64,000 nt of DNA from Marinirhabdus sp963799365 (GCA_963799365.1 CAWCWV010000016.1:600023-664022), one strand, 5' to 3'; shown: positions 1-9,027, counted from the stretch's first letter. The notes: generated from the letters alone by a model not told the origin. Numbers and translations: made by a program.

Positions 1-801
1 TGTTGCGATACCAACAGCAGATAATACAATTTCTGCTTCAATAATTTCTTCTCCGTTTTTAGTTTTTACGGTAGCTTTCACCATTTTTCCTGAGGTATCA
101 ACTTTTTCAACAGAGGCATTTGTCATCACTTTAATTCCAGCCTTTTTAAATGAACGTTCAAATTGCTTTGAAACATCTTCATCTTCCAGCGGAACAAGAT
201 TTGGTAAAAATTCAACGATAGTTACATCGGTTCCCATAGCATTGTAGAAGTGTGCAAATTCGACACCAATGGCACCACTACCAACAACTATAATAGATTT
301 TGGTTGTTTCTCTAGTGTCATTGCTTCTCTATAACCAATCACCTTTTTCCCATCCTGTGGAAGGTTAGGTAATTCTCTGGAACGTGCTCCTGTGGCAATG
401 ATAATATGGTCTGCATTGTATTCCTTACCACCAACATCTACTTTCTTACCAGGTTTTAGTTTTCCAAAGCCCTCAATAACGTCAATTTTATTCTTTTTCA
501 TCAAGAACTGAACGCCTTTACTCATTCCATCTGCTACGCCACGGCTTCTCTCTATTACTTTGGTGAAATCTTTATCGGCTCCTTTTACTGTAAGTCCGTA
601 GTCTTCGGCATGATTTAAATAATCGAAAACCTGTGCGCTCTTTAGGAGTGCTTTGGTAGGGATACAACCCCAATTTAGGCAAACACCACCTAAGCTTTCT
701 TTTTCAATAATAGCAGTTTTTAAGCCTAATTGTGATGCGCGAATAGCAGTTACATAACCTCCGGGGCCACTACCAAGAACAATAATATCGTATGTACTCA
801 T
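1..801 (-). CDS. lpdA: Dihydrolipoyl dehydrogenase (E3), N-terminal 267 residues, runs off the left edge
   Basis: FAD flavoprotein that reoxidises dihydrolipoamide in the 2-oxoacid dehydrogenase complexes and the glycine cleavage system, producing NADH. Translating the minus strand from ATG at 801-799 gives MSTYDIIVLGSGPGGYV, a Rossmann FAD motif at about residues 9-15. The redox-active disulfide motif GGVCLNWGCIPTK follows, with Cys41 and Cys46. A second dinucleotide motif (VVGSGAIGVEF, about 173-183) marks the NAD domain. The reading frame is open to base 1, so the C-terminal dimerisation domain with the catalytic His-Glu pair lies outside the window. It could be one of several E3 paralogues; which complex it serves cannot be told from here. 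Confidence 0.95.
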   Translation of the reverse strand, partial: MSTYDIIVLGSGPGGYVTAIRASQLGLKTAIIEKESLGGVCLNWGCIPTKALLKSAQVFDYLNHAEDYGLTVKGADKDFTKVIERSRGVADGMSKGVQFLMKKNKIDVIEGFGKLKPGKKVDVGGKEYNADHIIIATGARSRELPNLPQDGKKVIGYREAMTLEKQPKSIIVVGSGAIGVEFAHFYNAMGTDVTIVEFLPNLVPLEDEDVSKQFERSFKKAGIKVMTNASVEKVDTSGKMVKATVKTKNGEEIIEAEIVLSAVGIAT

Positions 802-830
802 AAAGTTTTTTTCTAAATTATCTAAGAGTT

Positions 831-864
831 CAAATTTACGAAATGCTACTGTAAAAATCCCAAA
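831..864 (-). promoter_or_regulatory. Probable lpdA promoter of Bacteroidota type
   Basis: Reading the minus strand, TTTG (864-861) is followed by a 22-base spacer and TAAATTTG (838-831), which matches the Bacteroidota -33/-7 consensus TTTG...TAnnTTTG. Transcription would begin about 25 bases before the lpdA ATG. The -33 box lies inside the heptamer repeat at 855-896. The spacer is slightly longer than the usual 19-21. Confidence 0.5.
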
Positions 865-896
865 TTCCAAAAAACAAATCTCAAATAACAAATAAA
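855..896. repeat. Degenerate heptanucleotide tandem repeat, six units
   Basis: The sequence divides cleanly into 7-base units: aaatccc, aaattcc, aaaaaac, aaatctc, aaataac, aaataaa. It sits between lpdA and msrB and overlaps the proposed lpdA -33 box. It is one of several gaps in this window with 7-base phasing (see findings). Confidence 0.6.
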
Positions 897-981
897 AACA
901 CTGGCCTACTCTTACAATTTAACTGTTTGATAAAAAAGCGAGCTAAAATTTGGAAGAACTTTTTGAGAGGTTTAAAAACAA

Positions 982-1016
982 AAATCCCAAACTCCATATC
1001 TTGGAATTTGGGATTT
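982..1016 (-). terminator. Intrinsic terminator of the msrB pair
   Basis: Arms 982-996 and 1002-1016 are 15 bases long with one mismatch and a 5-base loop. On the minus strand the stem is followed by a T-rich tract. It lies 25 bases past the msrB stop codon. The arm sequence resembles the heptamer repeat at 855-896, so the terminator may have been built from repeat DNA. Confidence 0.7.
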
Positions 1017-1040
1017 GATTTTTTTGTTATTTTAAAGAAG

Positions 1041-1436
1041 TTATTCTTTTTCTAGATCTATCGATAGTGAATTCACGCAATACCGTTGTCCCGTTTGGGT
1101 TGGCCCGTCATTAAATACGTGTCCTAAATGACTTCCGCATGTTGCACATAAAATTTCGGTACGCATCATTCCGAGGGTGTTGTCTTTTATATATTCAACA
1201 GCCCCATCGATACTTTCGTCAAAACTTGGCCATCCACAACCACTATCAAATTTGCTATTACTTTCAAATAAAGGCGTATTACAGGCTCCACACGTATAGG
1301 TTCCTTTTTCAGCAGTGAGATTATAAGCACCTGTGAACGGACGTTCAGTTCCTTTTTCTCTTAAAATTCTGTAGCGTTCTGGACCTAGTTCTTTAAGCCA
1401 CGCATCTTCGGTTTTGGAGATTGGATACTTACTCAA
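1041..1436 (-). CDS. msrB: Peptide-methionine (R)-S-oxide reductase MsrB, cytosolic form
   Basis: Reduces the R epimer of methionine sulfoxide in proteins, using thioredoxin as reductant. The 131-residue protein is a complete single MsrB domain. Zinc-binding pairs are CGAC (Cys49, Cys52) and CATC (Cys97, Cys100). The substrate loop GCGWPSF and the motif HVFNDGP are present, and the catalytic Cys120 is in RYCVNS. There is no signal peptide, so it should act in the cytoplasm. Its start overlaps the last 8 bases of the upstream lipoprotein msrB, so the two are probably co-transcribed and translationally coupled. Confidence 0.95.
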   Translation of the reverse strand: MSKYPISKTEDAWLKELGPERYRILREKGTERPFTGAYNLTAEKGTYTCGACNTPLFESNSKFDSGCGWPSFDESIDGAVEYIKDNTLGMMRTEILCATCGSHLGHVFNDGPTQTGQRYCVNSLSIDLEKE

Positions 1437-1932
1437 TGGTTGGAAGTTTTTCTCCTTTCGGAATAAAATCTAATGCCACACCATTAATACAATGTCTTTT
1501 TCCAGTAGTATCTCGTGGGCCATCATTAAATACGTGTCCTAAGTGACCACCGCAGGTTGCGCAGTGTTCTTCATCTCGAGAATAGCCTAATTTATTATCG
1601 GACCCGTAGGCTACATTACCTTCAATAGGTCTGTCGAAACTTGGCCAGCCTGTACCGCTATCAAATTTATGTTCACTTTTAAAAAGTGGAGTATTACACG
1701 CTGCGCAAATAAAAGTTCCTTCTCCATATTCTTTATCTAAGGGAGAAGTACCTGCGCGCTCCGTTCCTGCTTCACGAAGCACGTAGTACTCCATTTCTGT
1801 AAGTTCAGCTTTCCATTCGGCTTCTGTTTTAGAAACTTTATAAGTTTCATTTGTTAGCTCTTTGTTTTCCTGTGCTGGACTTTTACAACTAAAAAGTGTA
1901 ATGGCAGCAAGTAATAAGGTGATCTTTTTCAT
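1429..1932 (-). CDS. msrB: Peptide-methionine (R)-S-oxide reductase MsrB, lipoprotein form
   Basis: A second MsrB, 167 residues, carrying a lipoprotein signal peptide (MKKITLLLAAITLFSC, lipidated Cys16), so it should work in the periplasm or at the outer membrane. The domain is intact: zinc pairs CAAC (Cys76, Cys79) and CATC (Cys124, Cys127), GTGWPSF, HVFNDGP, and catalytic Cys148 in RHCING. It is the first gene of a two-gene unit with the cytosolic msrB. The presence of a periplasmic copy implies envelope methionine repair; the electron donor for it is not encoded here. Confidence 0.93.
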   Translation of the reverse strand: MKKITLLLAAITLFSCKSPAQENKELTNETYKVSKTEAEWKAELTEMEYYVLREAGTERAGTSPLDKEYGEGTFICAACNTPLFKSEHKFDSGTGWPSFDRPIEGNVAYGSDNKLGYSRDEEHCATCGGHLGHVFNDGPRDTTGKRHCINGVALDFIPKGEKLPTIE

Positions 1933-1961
1933 ATTTAATGCCCGTAAAGTCGGGTAGCTTT

Positions 1962-2495
1962 TTAATTTCCTATTGTTGTTATTTCTGAAGGATCTATTTG
2001 TAATCCATTCAGTAATTGTGACATAGACAAGTTGTCCTGCGCAAATTCTGAAGGTACTACGGCAATCCTGAAAATTTGGTCGTTTGTAAAGTCTGGACCT
2101 AACGTAGAAAGATCAAAATTTCCATCGATTAATAACTCAACATCAAAGAAAGTATGATTGTATACGTATTGAATAATATCTCCATTGTCTAAAAAGAAAT
2201 TTTGGGGTAAAGGGCTCCATGCATCTGCGTTCCCACCATTGGCATTTACCACTTTTTCCAATCTATAGACAAGAATAACATCGCTTTCAAAAACTTCAAC
2301 GTTGTTAGGGATGTTAACCAAAGCATCTTGTAGACCAGTAGTATTATTGAACTGAAAATCTACATTTACTTCAAAAACCTGTCCTAGTATATTTACTCCA
2401 GGTACACCTTCTGGCCCAGGAGGTCCTGGATCTCCTTCACAAGCTAAAAAAAATATTGAAACAGAAACGACTAAAAATAAAAGTGCTTTTTTCAT
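1962..2495 (-). CDS. Lipoprotein with a short collagen-like segment
   Basis: 177 residues. The signal peptide ends in a lipobox (FFLACEGD, Cys about 19) and is followed directly by GDPGPPGPEGVPG, a few Gly-X-Y triplets of collagen type. The rest is predicted beta-rich with no motif I recognise. Small lipoproteins of this design recur in Flavobacteriaceae with no assigned role. It lies 29 bases upstream of the lipoprotein msrB on the same strand, so it may be the first gene of that operon. Confidence 0.8.
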   Translation of the reverse strand: MKKALLFLVVSVSIFFLACEGDPGPPGPEGVPGVNILGQVFEVNVDFQFNNTTGLQDALVNIPNNVEVFESDVILVYRLEKVVNANGGNADAWSPLPQNFFLDNGDIIQYVYNHTFFDVELLIDGNFDLSTLGPDFTNDQIFRIAVVPSEFAQDNLSMSQLLNGLQIDPSEITTIGN

Positions 2496-2713
2496 AATGT
2501 TATATTTGAATTTTTGTTAATTGAAAATTTTTACTTTGAAAATTCGGTAGCTTCCTACCATTTAGCGCCAAATAGACTTTGTATTGGTACGGTTTGTGAA
2601 CTATAAAACAAAAGTCGTTCCAATTTTAAAAGTTTGCTAGGAGATTAATAACTTTTTTTTAAGAACTACATTTTTCTATAAACAGTATCTTTAAACTTAT
2701 AAAACACGATACC

Positions 2714-3532
2714 ATGAAATTCAAATTAATTTTTTCTTTAGCAATTGTTGCAGTTTTTGCTGTGGCCTGTGCTACCAATCCCTTTACCGGTAAAAGTACG
2801 CTGGCATTAGTTCCCAACTCACAAATTTTCCCTATGGCTTTTCAACAATACGATCAGTTTTTAGGGGAGAATAAAGTTGTAAAAGGTACAGCAGACGCCA
2901 GAATGATTGTGAATGTAGGTCAAAAAATTGCTGCTGCTTCTGAACGTTACTTGAACGCAAATGGGTATGCAGGATATTTAAATGATTATAAATGGGAGTA
3001 TAATTTAGTAAACGATCCTGCTGTTAATGCCTGGTGTATGCCTGGTGGTAAAATAGTTTTTTACACAGGAATCTTGCCAATAACGCAAGGAGAGGCTGGA
3101 GTAGCTGCAGTTATGGGTCATGAGGTGGCTCATGCACTGGCAAATCACGGACAGCAAAGAATGAGTGCTGGTCAAATTAACCAATTAGCCGCAGTTGGCG
3201 TTAGTGTAGCTTCGGCTAGTTCAGAGAACGCCGCAATTTATAATCAGGCGTATGGATTGGCTTCTAATGTTGGAGTTATGCTTCCATTTAGTCGCAGTCA
3301 TGAAAGTGAGGCAGATAAAATAGGATTAACACTCATGGCAATTGCTGGATATGATCCTATTGAGGCAGCAGATTTATGGAGAAGGATGCAAGCAAATGCA
3401 GGTGGTAATGCACCGCCAGAATTTTTAAGTACACACCCATCAAGCACAACACGTATAAATAATATTACAGCTTGGTCAGCAGAAGCTAAAGCAGAAGCCC
3501 GTAAGTTTGGGGTAACTTCATTTAAAAAATAA
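2714..3532 (+). CDS. M48 family metalloprotease, lipoprotein (LoiP/BepA-like)
   Basis: Zinc metallopeptidase probably involved in envelope protein quality control. The 272-residue protein has a lipobox (AVFAVAC, Cys19). The zinc motif HEVAH gives His136, Glu137 and His140. The third ligand is in SHESEAD (Glu197, with the conserved Asp four residues later). NAWCMPGGKIVFYTG before the zinc motif is the usual M48 edge strand. There are no membrane helices, so it is of the soluble LoiP/YcaL type and not HtpX. A TATCTTTA -7-like box lies at 2686-2693. It stands alone between a divergent lipoprotein gene and its own terminator. Confidence 0.9.
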   Translation: MKFKLIFSLAIVAVFAVACATNPFTGKSTLALVPNSQIFPMAFQQYDQFLGENKVVKGTADARMIVNVGQKIAAASERYLNANGYAGYLNDYKWEYNLVNDPAVNAWCMPGGKIVFYTGILPITQGEAGVAAVMGHEVAHALANHGQQRMSAGQINQLAAVGVSVASASSENAAIYNQAYGLASNVGVMLPFSRSHESEADKIGLTLMAIAGYDPIEAADLWRRMQANAGGNAPPEFLSTHPSSTTRINNITAWSAEAKAEARKFGVTSFKK

Positions 3533-3565
3533 CACACAACTAACAGTATTTTTTTATTACTTTGG

Positions 3566-3600
3566 AAGCTGTCAATATATCATTGGCAGCTTTTTTATTT
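3566..3600 (+). terminator. Intrinsic terminator after the M48 protease gene
   Basis: Arms 3566-3576 and 3582-3592 form an 11-base stem with one G-U pair and a 5-base loop, followed by a T run. It lies 12 bases before the start of the MFS gene, so that gene needs its own promoter or read-through. Confidence 0.75.
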
Positions 3601-3611
3601 AAAACCATATC

Positions 3612-4925
3612 ATGAATATCAACCTACCAAAAGGGAGCAAAAAACTATTAAATGCCTGGGCATTCTATGATTGGGCTAATTCAGTTTATAGTTTGGTAAT
3701 AGCTTCGGCCGTATTTCCTATATTTTATGGGGCTCTTTTTAATAAGGCTGAAATAGAAACCATTGAAATATTTGGTGGTGCTATTCGAAGTACTCCATTG
3801 ATTAGTTATACTACAGCTGCTGCTTTCTTGGTGGTTGCTGTTATTTCTCCATTACTTTCTGGTATCGCAGATTATATAGGTAATAAAAAACGTTTTATGC
3901 AGTTTTTTTGCTATTTGGGATCACTATCATGTATCTCTCTCTATTTTTTCTCCTTAGAGAATATCTACCTTAGCTTGATATCTTATTTTCTTGGACTTAT
4001 AGGTTTTTGGGGTAGTTTAGTATTTTACAATTCGTATTTGCCAGATGTTGCATTTAAAGAACAGCAGGACGCATTGAGTGCAAAAGGGTATTCTTTAGGG
4101 TATATAGGAAGTGTTGTGCTTCTCATTTTCAATCTTGTAATGGTATTGTATCCTCAATTTTTTGGTTTGGGGGAGGGAGGTGATGCAAGTATAGAAGCCA
4201 TGAAAATATCGTTTATTACTGTAGGACTGTGGTGGATTGGTTTTAGCCAATATTCTTTTAAATACCTGCCAAAAGGAAATAAAACCAAGCATAAAGTTAC
4301 TAGGAAAATTATTTTTAATGGCTTTAGAGAATTAAAGGGTGTTTATAAATCGCTTTCAGCAAACCTTGCTTTAAAGCGTTATTTAATTGCCTTTTTCGTG
4401 TACAGCATGGCGGTGCAAACTGTTATGTTAGTTGCTACGTATTTTGGGGAACAAGAAATAGCTTGGGGCGGGGAAGACGCTAAAACTTTGGGATTGATAG
4501 GAAGTATCCTTCTTATTCAATTAGTAGCAGTTTTGGGTGCTATTCTTACATCAAAAGCTTCCGCAAAATTCGGAAATATCCCAGCATTAATTGGAGTAAA
4601 TCTAATTTGGGTGGTTATTTGTATAGTTGCTTATTTTGTAGTAACTCCAACCCAGTTTTATATAACGGCGGCATTTGTAGGCTTAGTAATGGGTGGAATT
4701 CAGTCACTTTCCCGTTCTACCTACTCCAAATTCCTTCCAGACACCGAAGACACAACCTCTTATTTCAGTTTTTATGATGTTGCCGAGAAAATAGGAATTG
4801 TGATTGGTATGTTACTATATGGTTTTATTGATCAAATTACTGGCAGTATGAGAAATTCTATTCTGTTTTTAGTTTTATTTTTTGGGGCAGGGGTGATTTT
4901 ACTCTTCCGCGTACCAAGAAAATAG
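3612..4925 (+). CDS. MFS transporter, Atg22/UMF1 family
   Basis: 437-residue polytopic inner-membrane protein with about 11-12 hydrophobic helices. The N-terminus LLNAWAFYDWANSVYSLVI is the hallmark of the UMF1 branch of the major facilitator superfamily, whose eukaryotic member Atg22 exports amino acids from the vacuole. The motif GLVMGGIQSLSRSTYSKFLP and the following FYDVAEKIGIVIG helix are also typical. The substrate of bacterial members is unknown. The gene starts 11 bases after the terminator of the previous gene and ends 52 bases before the next. Confidence 0.87.
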   Translation: MNINLPKGSKKLLNAWAFYDWANSVYSLVIASAVFPIFYGALFNKAEIETIEIFGGAIRSTPLISYTTAAAFLVVAVISPLLSGIADYIGNKKRFMQFFCYLGSLSCISLYFFSLENIYLSLISYFLGLIGFWGSLVFYNSYLPDVAFKEQQDALSAKGYSLGYIGSVVLLIFNLVMVLYPQFFGLGEGGDASIEAMKISFITVGLWWIGFSQYSFKYLPKGNKTKHKVTRKIIFNGFRELKGVYKSLSANLALKRYLIAFFVYSMAVQTVMLVATYFGEQEIAWGGEDAKTLGLIGSILLIQLVAVLGAILTSKASAKFGNIPALIGVNLIWVVICIVAYFVVTPTQFYITAAFVGLVMGGIQSLSRSTYSKFLPDTEDTTSYFSFYDVAEKIGIVIGMLLYGFIDQITGSMRNSILFLVLFFGAGVILLFRVPRK

Positions 4926-4977
4926 TTTGGATATACATTTTTTACTTATGTTTGTATTTAGTTAGAAAAATTTATTT

Positions 4978-6369
4978 ATGAAGAAAATTCAACAGATAAG
5001 CATAGTTCTACTTGTTTTCATGACAACATTTTTTATAAGTTGTGACAATGAACCATTAGAAGGTGAGTTTATTACGGAAGAACCTGGAGGCGCTGGGTCT
5101 GGACAGTTTACTGCTGTTATTGATGGCGATTCTTACACGGCAACAACAATTAATGCAGATATAGTTAATGGTGCACTTGTAATTGCAACTCTTGACAATA
5201 CAGGTAGAAGTATTACACTTACAGTTCAAAGTAAATCTGTATGTACATTTGATATGAACAGCCTAGCTAATGCAGCTATTCTTAGCTTAAATGGACCAGG
5301 TAGCGATCTTTATAATTCTTTTGGCTTTACTTCTGGCCTCACATCTGGACTCCTTGAAATTACAAAATACGATACGAGTACTATGCTTGTATCTGGAATG
5401 TTTGAATTTGTGGCTGTAGAATACATAAATGGGGTGCCTGCAACAAATACTGTTACGGTTACTAATGGTGTTTTTACCGACATTAATTTTGAAATTATTA
5501 GTGGTGATGCAGAACCAAGTGAATGTATTCCTGCTGGGACAGGTGGTGGCGATCCAGTTCCTAATCCCGATACAATTTTTGCGAAAGCCAATGGAATAGA
5601 TTTTGTTCCTACTGATGTAATTGTATCGCAATATTTGGTAGGAATGACACCAATGATTCAGATAATGGCGACAGATTCAATTGGAGCTAGCTTACGCTTG
5701 GATATTCCGGAAACTTTAGCGGTTGGGACTTTCGATCTCTTTAATGGAATTTCAGACGGCTCAAACCTAATAGGATATTATAATCCTAATGATGGAACTG
5801 AGACGCTCTCTTCAAATCCTGGGACTATTACAATTACTGAATTTAGTTCGTTCTCAGGAAATTTAGTTGCAACGTTTGAGTTTACGGCTAGAGATCCTTT
5901 GGGACAAGATCCAACTGTAATTCCAATTACAGAAGGTAATCTGGATGTAACTTTTTTACCAACCCCAGGAAATATTACCTTGGCTTTTGAAGCAGAAGTG
6001 GATGGAATTAATTTTACCGCAGATGCTGTAACAGTTCTAAGTGATACTTTTAATGGCGTTTCCATAATTACTATAACTGCAAGTATGGCGGGTCAAACAA
6101 TTCAGTTAGATTTTCCAGTAGCAGCTATAGCAGTGGGAACGTACGGTATGAGCACCGCGTTGTTTACTGGGAATGAAATTGTAGGAACTTACCTCCCAAA
6201 AAGTGGCTCGTTACCATTTACTTCAGATCCAGGAACGTTCACCATTACAGCCTTCGATGAAGTTGCTAATGTTATAGAAGGTACCTTCAACTTTACTGCA
6301 AAGGATGCTTCACTATCAGATCCAGCTGTTTACGAAATTGCAAATGGGACCTTTTTAGTGCAATTGTAA
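4978..6369 (+). CDS. Lipoprotein with three repeated DUF6252-like domains
   Basis: 463 residues with lipobox FFISC (Cys about 22). Three related beta-rich domains follow at roughly residues 44-190, 198-325 and 333-463. Each opens with an FxAxVDGxxFTA-type strand and closes with GTFxFTAxD...IxxGTFxVxL. The second and third are more alike. This layout fits the flavobacterial DUF6252 lipoprotein family, of unknown function. The internal triplication looks like domain duplication. The gene is followed by a strong hairpin terminator. Confidence 0.78.
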   Translation: MKKIQQISIVLLVFMTTFFISCDNEPLEGEFITEEPGGAGSGQFTAVIDGDSYTATTINADIVNGALVIATLDNTGRSITLTVQSKSVCTFDMNSLANAAILSLNGPGSDLYNSFGFTSGLTSGLLEITKYDTSTMLVSGMFEFVAVEYINGVPATNTVTVTNGVFTDINFEIISGDAEPSECIPAGTGGGDPVPNPDTIFAKANGIDFVPTDVIVSQYLVGMTPMIQIMATDSIGASLRLDIPETLAVGTFDLFNGISDGSNLIGYYNPNDGTETLSSNPGTITITEFSSFSGNLVATFEFTARDPLGQDPTVIPITEGNLDVTFLPTPGNITLAFEAEVDGINFTADAVTVLSDTFNGVSIITITASMAGQTIQLDFPVAAIAVGTYGMSTALFTGNEIVGTYLPKSGSLPFTSDPGTFTITAFDEVANVIEGTFNFTAKDASLSDPAVYEIANGTFLVQL

Positions 6370-6409
6370 ATTTTTATAATAGTGCTTTAAAAGTAACTTT
6401 CAAAACTAT

Positions 6410-6449
6410 AAAAAAAGTCGTCTAACTAATTGCTAGACGACTTTTTTTT
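6410..6449. terminator. Bidirectional intrinsic terminator
   Basis: A perfect 15-base inverted repeat (6410-6424 and 6434-6448) with a 9-base loop and A/T runs on both sides. It lies between convergent genes and can end transcription from both. Confidence 0.9.
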
Positions 6450-6504
6450 AAATTTAAATCAAACCTAAAGAATGATTTCTTGTTGGTTTTAATGTATGTA
6501 AAAG

Positions 6505-6936
6505 TTAAGAAAGCCATCCATTTCTGGCAGCTCCTTTATTATAAAAATAAAGAAAAATTGAGATTGCAATAACTATTAGTGGCATAACAGCTGCGGTCAT
6601 TCCTAATAAGCTCATTATCTCTGTTCCGAATAACCAATAACCTTGTGATACGAGCACGGTAAGTAATGAGATACCAAAAAGCATAATAGTAATTTTCTTT
6701 CTCAAAAGCATCGTTATACAGGCCAATAATCCACTAAAGACTGCAATACCAAAAACAACCAAATACCAAGTTGGCATCCCTGTGTATAAATCGGCTTGTT
6801 CCTGCGGAAGTGCGGCAACCACAGACTCTAATAATATAGTAGCTGAAAAAAATTGAAAGACCCCCATTAAGTTCCAAAGTAAGGCGATGATTGCAATAAC
6901 CCAAAAACTAGTGGGTGGTTTTACAAGTGTAGACAT
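6505..6936 (-). CDS. Small integral membrane protein, four predicted helices
   Basis: 143 residues with four hydrophobic stretches, about residues 10-32, 55-77, 80-100 and 108-132, joined by short loops. The first helix region (FWVIAIIALLWNLMGVFQFF) resembles small flavobacterial proteins annotated as sugar-transporter-like membrane proteins; this name has no functional support. No catalytic motif is visible. It is single-gene, ending at the bidirectional terminator. Confidence 0.75.
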   Translation of the reverse strand: MSTLVKPPTSFWVIAIIALLWNLMGVFQFFSATILLESVVAALPQEQADLYTGMPTWYLVVFGIAVFSGLLACITMLLRKKITIMLFGISLLTVLVSQGYWLFGTEIMSLLGMTAAVMPLIVIAISIFLYFYNKGAARNGWLS

Positions 6937-7009
6937 ATTAAATTGGTTTAAGGTTATTAGCTATAAATATATGAAAATTTAGGTATCTTTAGATTTCAAT
7001 TAAAACAGT

Positions 7010-7696
7010 ATGACGCCCAGCGTACCAAAGTCATCTTTAGAATTCTTAAAGAAACTTGCCAAAAACAATCATAAAGATTGGATGGATGAACACCGAAAGG
7101 AATATCAATCCAGTGAAAAAGAACTTAAAAAGTTCTATACCGAAATTGAAAAAGGACTTAACAAAACTGATGAAATTGCAAATGTTAAGCTCTTTAGAAT
7201 AAATCGGGATATACGCTTTAGTAAGGATAAAACACCTTACAATAAGCATAGAAGTGTTAGCTTTAGTCGGTCTGGAGCACACCGCCGTGGAGGATATTAT
7301 TTACGTATTGAACCAGGTAACAAAAGCGTTGTCGCTGGTGGTTTTTTTGGACCAGAACCGTCAGATTTACTGCGGTTAAGAAAAGAGTTTGAAATGGATG
7401 CTTCACAAATTAGGGAGATTCTTTCTGATCCAACATTTAAAAAAGCTTTTAATGGTAAATTTGATGCTTGGGATTCTGTAAAAACTGCGCCAAAAGGTTT
7501 CAGTAAAGAAGATCCTAATATCGATTTAATACGCCTGAAAAATTTTGTAGTAACCCACAATTTTACGGATACCGAAGTAATAGCTCCCAATTTTGCTGAA
7601 AAAGTTATTGAACATTTTGAACTCCTACGACCTTTTTTCGATTATATGAGTGATGTATTAACCACAGATCTTAATGGAGTTTCTACTCTTACATAA
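7010..7696 (+). CDS. DUF2461 domain protein (TIGR02453 family)
   Basis: 228 residues. The N-terminal FLKKLAKNNHKDWMDEHR and the central RINRDIRFSKDKTPYNKH are the signature segments of DUF2461, a widespread family of soluble proteins with unknown biochemical role. Length is normal. A TATCTTTA -7-like box at 6984-6991 precedes the ATG by 18 bases. Confidence 0.88.
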   Translation: MTPSVPKSSLEFLKKLAKNNHKDWMDEHRKEYQSSEKELKKFYTEIEKGLNKTDEIANVKLFRINRDIRFSKDKTPYNKHRSVSFSRSGAHRRGGYYLRIEPGNKSVVAGGFFGPEPSDLLRLRKEFEMDASQIREILSDPTFKKAFNGKFDAWDSVKTAPKGFSKEDPNIDLIRLKNFVVTHNFTDTEVIAPNFAEKVIEHFELLRPFFDYMSDVLTTDLNGVSTLT

Positions 7697-7725
7697 AAAA
7701 AGTCCTTCAACCTAAGCTGAAGGAC
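7694..7725 (-). terminator. Intrinsic terminator of the OmpA/TSP3 gene
   Basis: An 8-base perfect stem (7702-7709 with 7718-7725) followed, on the minus strand, by a run of seven or more T. It lies 24 bases beyond the stop codon of the OmpA gene at 7750. Confidence 0.75.
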
Positions 7726-7749
7726 CTTACAATCAAATTATTTGTTTAC

Positions 7750-9027
7750 TTATTTCAGTTTAAAAGTAACTCTTCTTACAAGCTGTCTTGCTTGAGTAGA
7801 TCCTTTTTCTACGGAAGCGTCTTCCCCATTTCCAGTAACCGATAATCTACTTTCAGCAACTCCAGAAGCAACCAATATTTCCTTTACCTTATTTGCTCTT
7901 TGCTCCGAAAGATTTTTGTTATAAGTAGGGTTTCCAATTTCGTCAGCATATCCTATCAATTCGGCATTTGCAGTTGGATTTGTTTCCATGTACTTAATTA
8001 AATAGTTTATAGCTTCCAAAGAATACGTCTCTGGTGTTGTACTATTAAATTTGAAATAAACGTTTACATACCCTTTATCGAGTAATTCTTTAACGTTAAG
8101 ACCCCCTTCATTTTTAACATAATCAGATTCATTTACATAACGATTGTCTAAAGAAGGTTCTAGCTCATCTGGAATCCCATTTTTGTTTACATCTACAGCA
8201 ATACCTTTTGTATTTACAGCTACGCCAGAGGTAGTATTTTGTTCTCTATCCAAATAATCTGGAACACCGTCCATATCTGTGTCTATAAGATCTGTTTCAA
8301 CTTTAGACAACCTCTTTTTTAGATCTTCAATGGTTTCCTTCAAATTGGTTTCTTCCGAATACCAGTCGGCATGTTTTTCATTATTTCCTAAGTAAATATT
8401 AAAACCTGCTGAAATATTATACAACAAACCATCATCAATTCTTCTAGTCGCAGATGGGATTACTTGAGTACCATCCCAGGTTCTTTCTGTACCAACATTT
8501 GGGATTAATGAAAAATCTGCATAAAATGCAATACTTTCAGAAATTTTAATTTGTGGTGTAATACCCAAAACAATGTTGAAGGTAGCGTCTTTTTCATCTA
8601 ACTCAAGAGGCGCTTCGTGGTTTATAATAGAAAAACCACCACCTGCGTGGAACAATAGACCAAAAGAATCTGTCCATTCTGAAAATTCTAGAATGTTACC
8701 AAGGTTGCTAACACCTTCTAAAGTTGCTCTGTAGTATGACGTTTCAAAAGGAAGACTTCCTTCTTCTTCGGAAAGGCTGGCGTATCCAAAATTGGTACGA
8801 AGTCCAAATTTTTCATTCATCATATAACGAACTCCTACCGATGCCTGATAAGGAGCAATTCCATTTACACTATACCCGTCGCCAAAAGGAGAAGAAGGTT
8901 TCACAAAACCGCCCCCAAATTCGATGGACCATTTATTATAATCTAAAGTTTTTTCTTGCTCATTATCTTGAGCGATTGCAGCTATGCTCATTAAAAAAGC
9001 TGCCATAAGTAGGGTAGTGTTTCTCAT
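7750..9027 (-). CDS. OmpA family outer-membrane protein with thrombospondin type 3 repeats
   Basis: 425 residues. Signal peptide MRNTTLLMAAFLMSIAAIAQ, an N-terminal beta-barrel (about 25-210), a short coiled segment, then acidic calcium-binding type 3 repeats (DTDMDGVPDYLD and DVNKNGIPDELE). The C-terminal OmpA peptidoglycan-binding domain (about 305-425) contains AELIGYADEIGNPTYNKNLSEQR. It should anchor the outer membrane to the cell wall. This barrel-TSP3-OmpA order is common for the major OmpA/OprF-like proteins of Bacteroidota. Confidence 0.9.
   Translation of the reverse strand: MRNTTLLMAAFLMSIAAIAQDNEQEKTLDYNKWSIEFGGGFVKPSSPFGDGYSVNGIAPYQASVGVRYMMNEKFGLRTNFGYASLSEEEGSLPFETSYYRATLEGVSNLGNILEFSEWTDSFGLLFHAGGGFSIINHEAPLELDEKDATFNIVLGITPQIKISESIAFYADFSLIPNVGTERTWDGTQVIPSATRRIDDGLLYNISAGFNIYLGNNEKHADWYSEETNLKETIEDLKKRLSKVETDLIDTDMDGVPDYLDREQNTTSGVAVNTKGIAVDVNKNGIPDELEPSLDNRYVNESDYVKNEGGLNVKELLDKGYVNVYFKFNSTTPETYSLEAINYLIKYMETNPTANAELIGYADEIGNPTYNKNLSEQRANKVKEILVASGVAESRLSVTGNGEDASVEKGSTQARQLVRRVTFKLK

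Noticed and set aside
5287..5631. Open frames on the minus strand inside the three-domain lipoprotein
   Set aside because: Two overlapping frames, both antisense; they reflect the skewed codons of a Thr/Val-rich protein.
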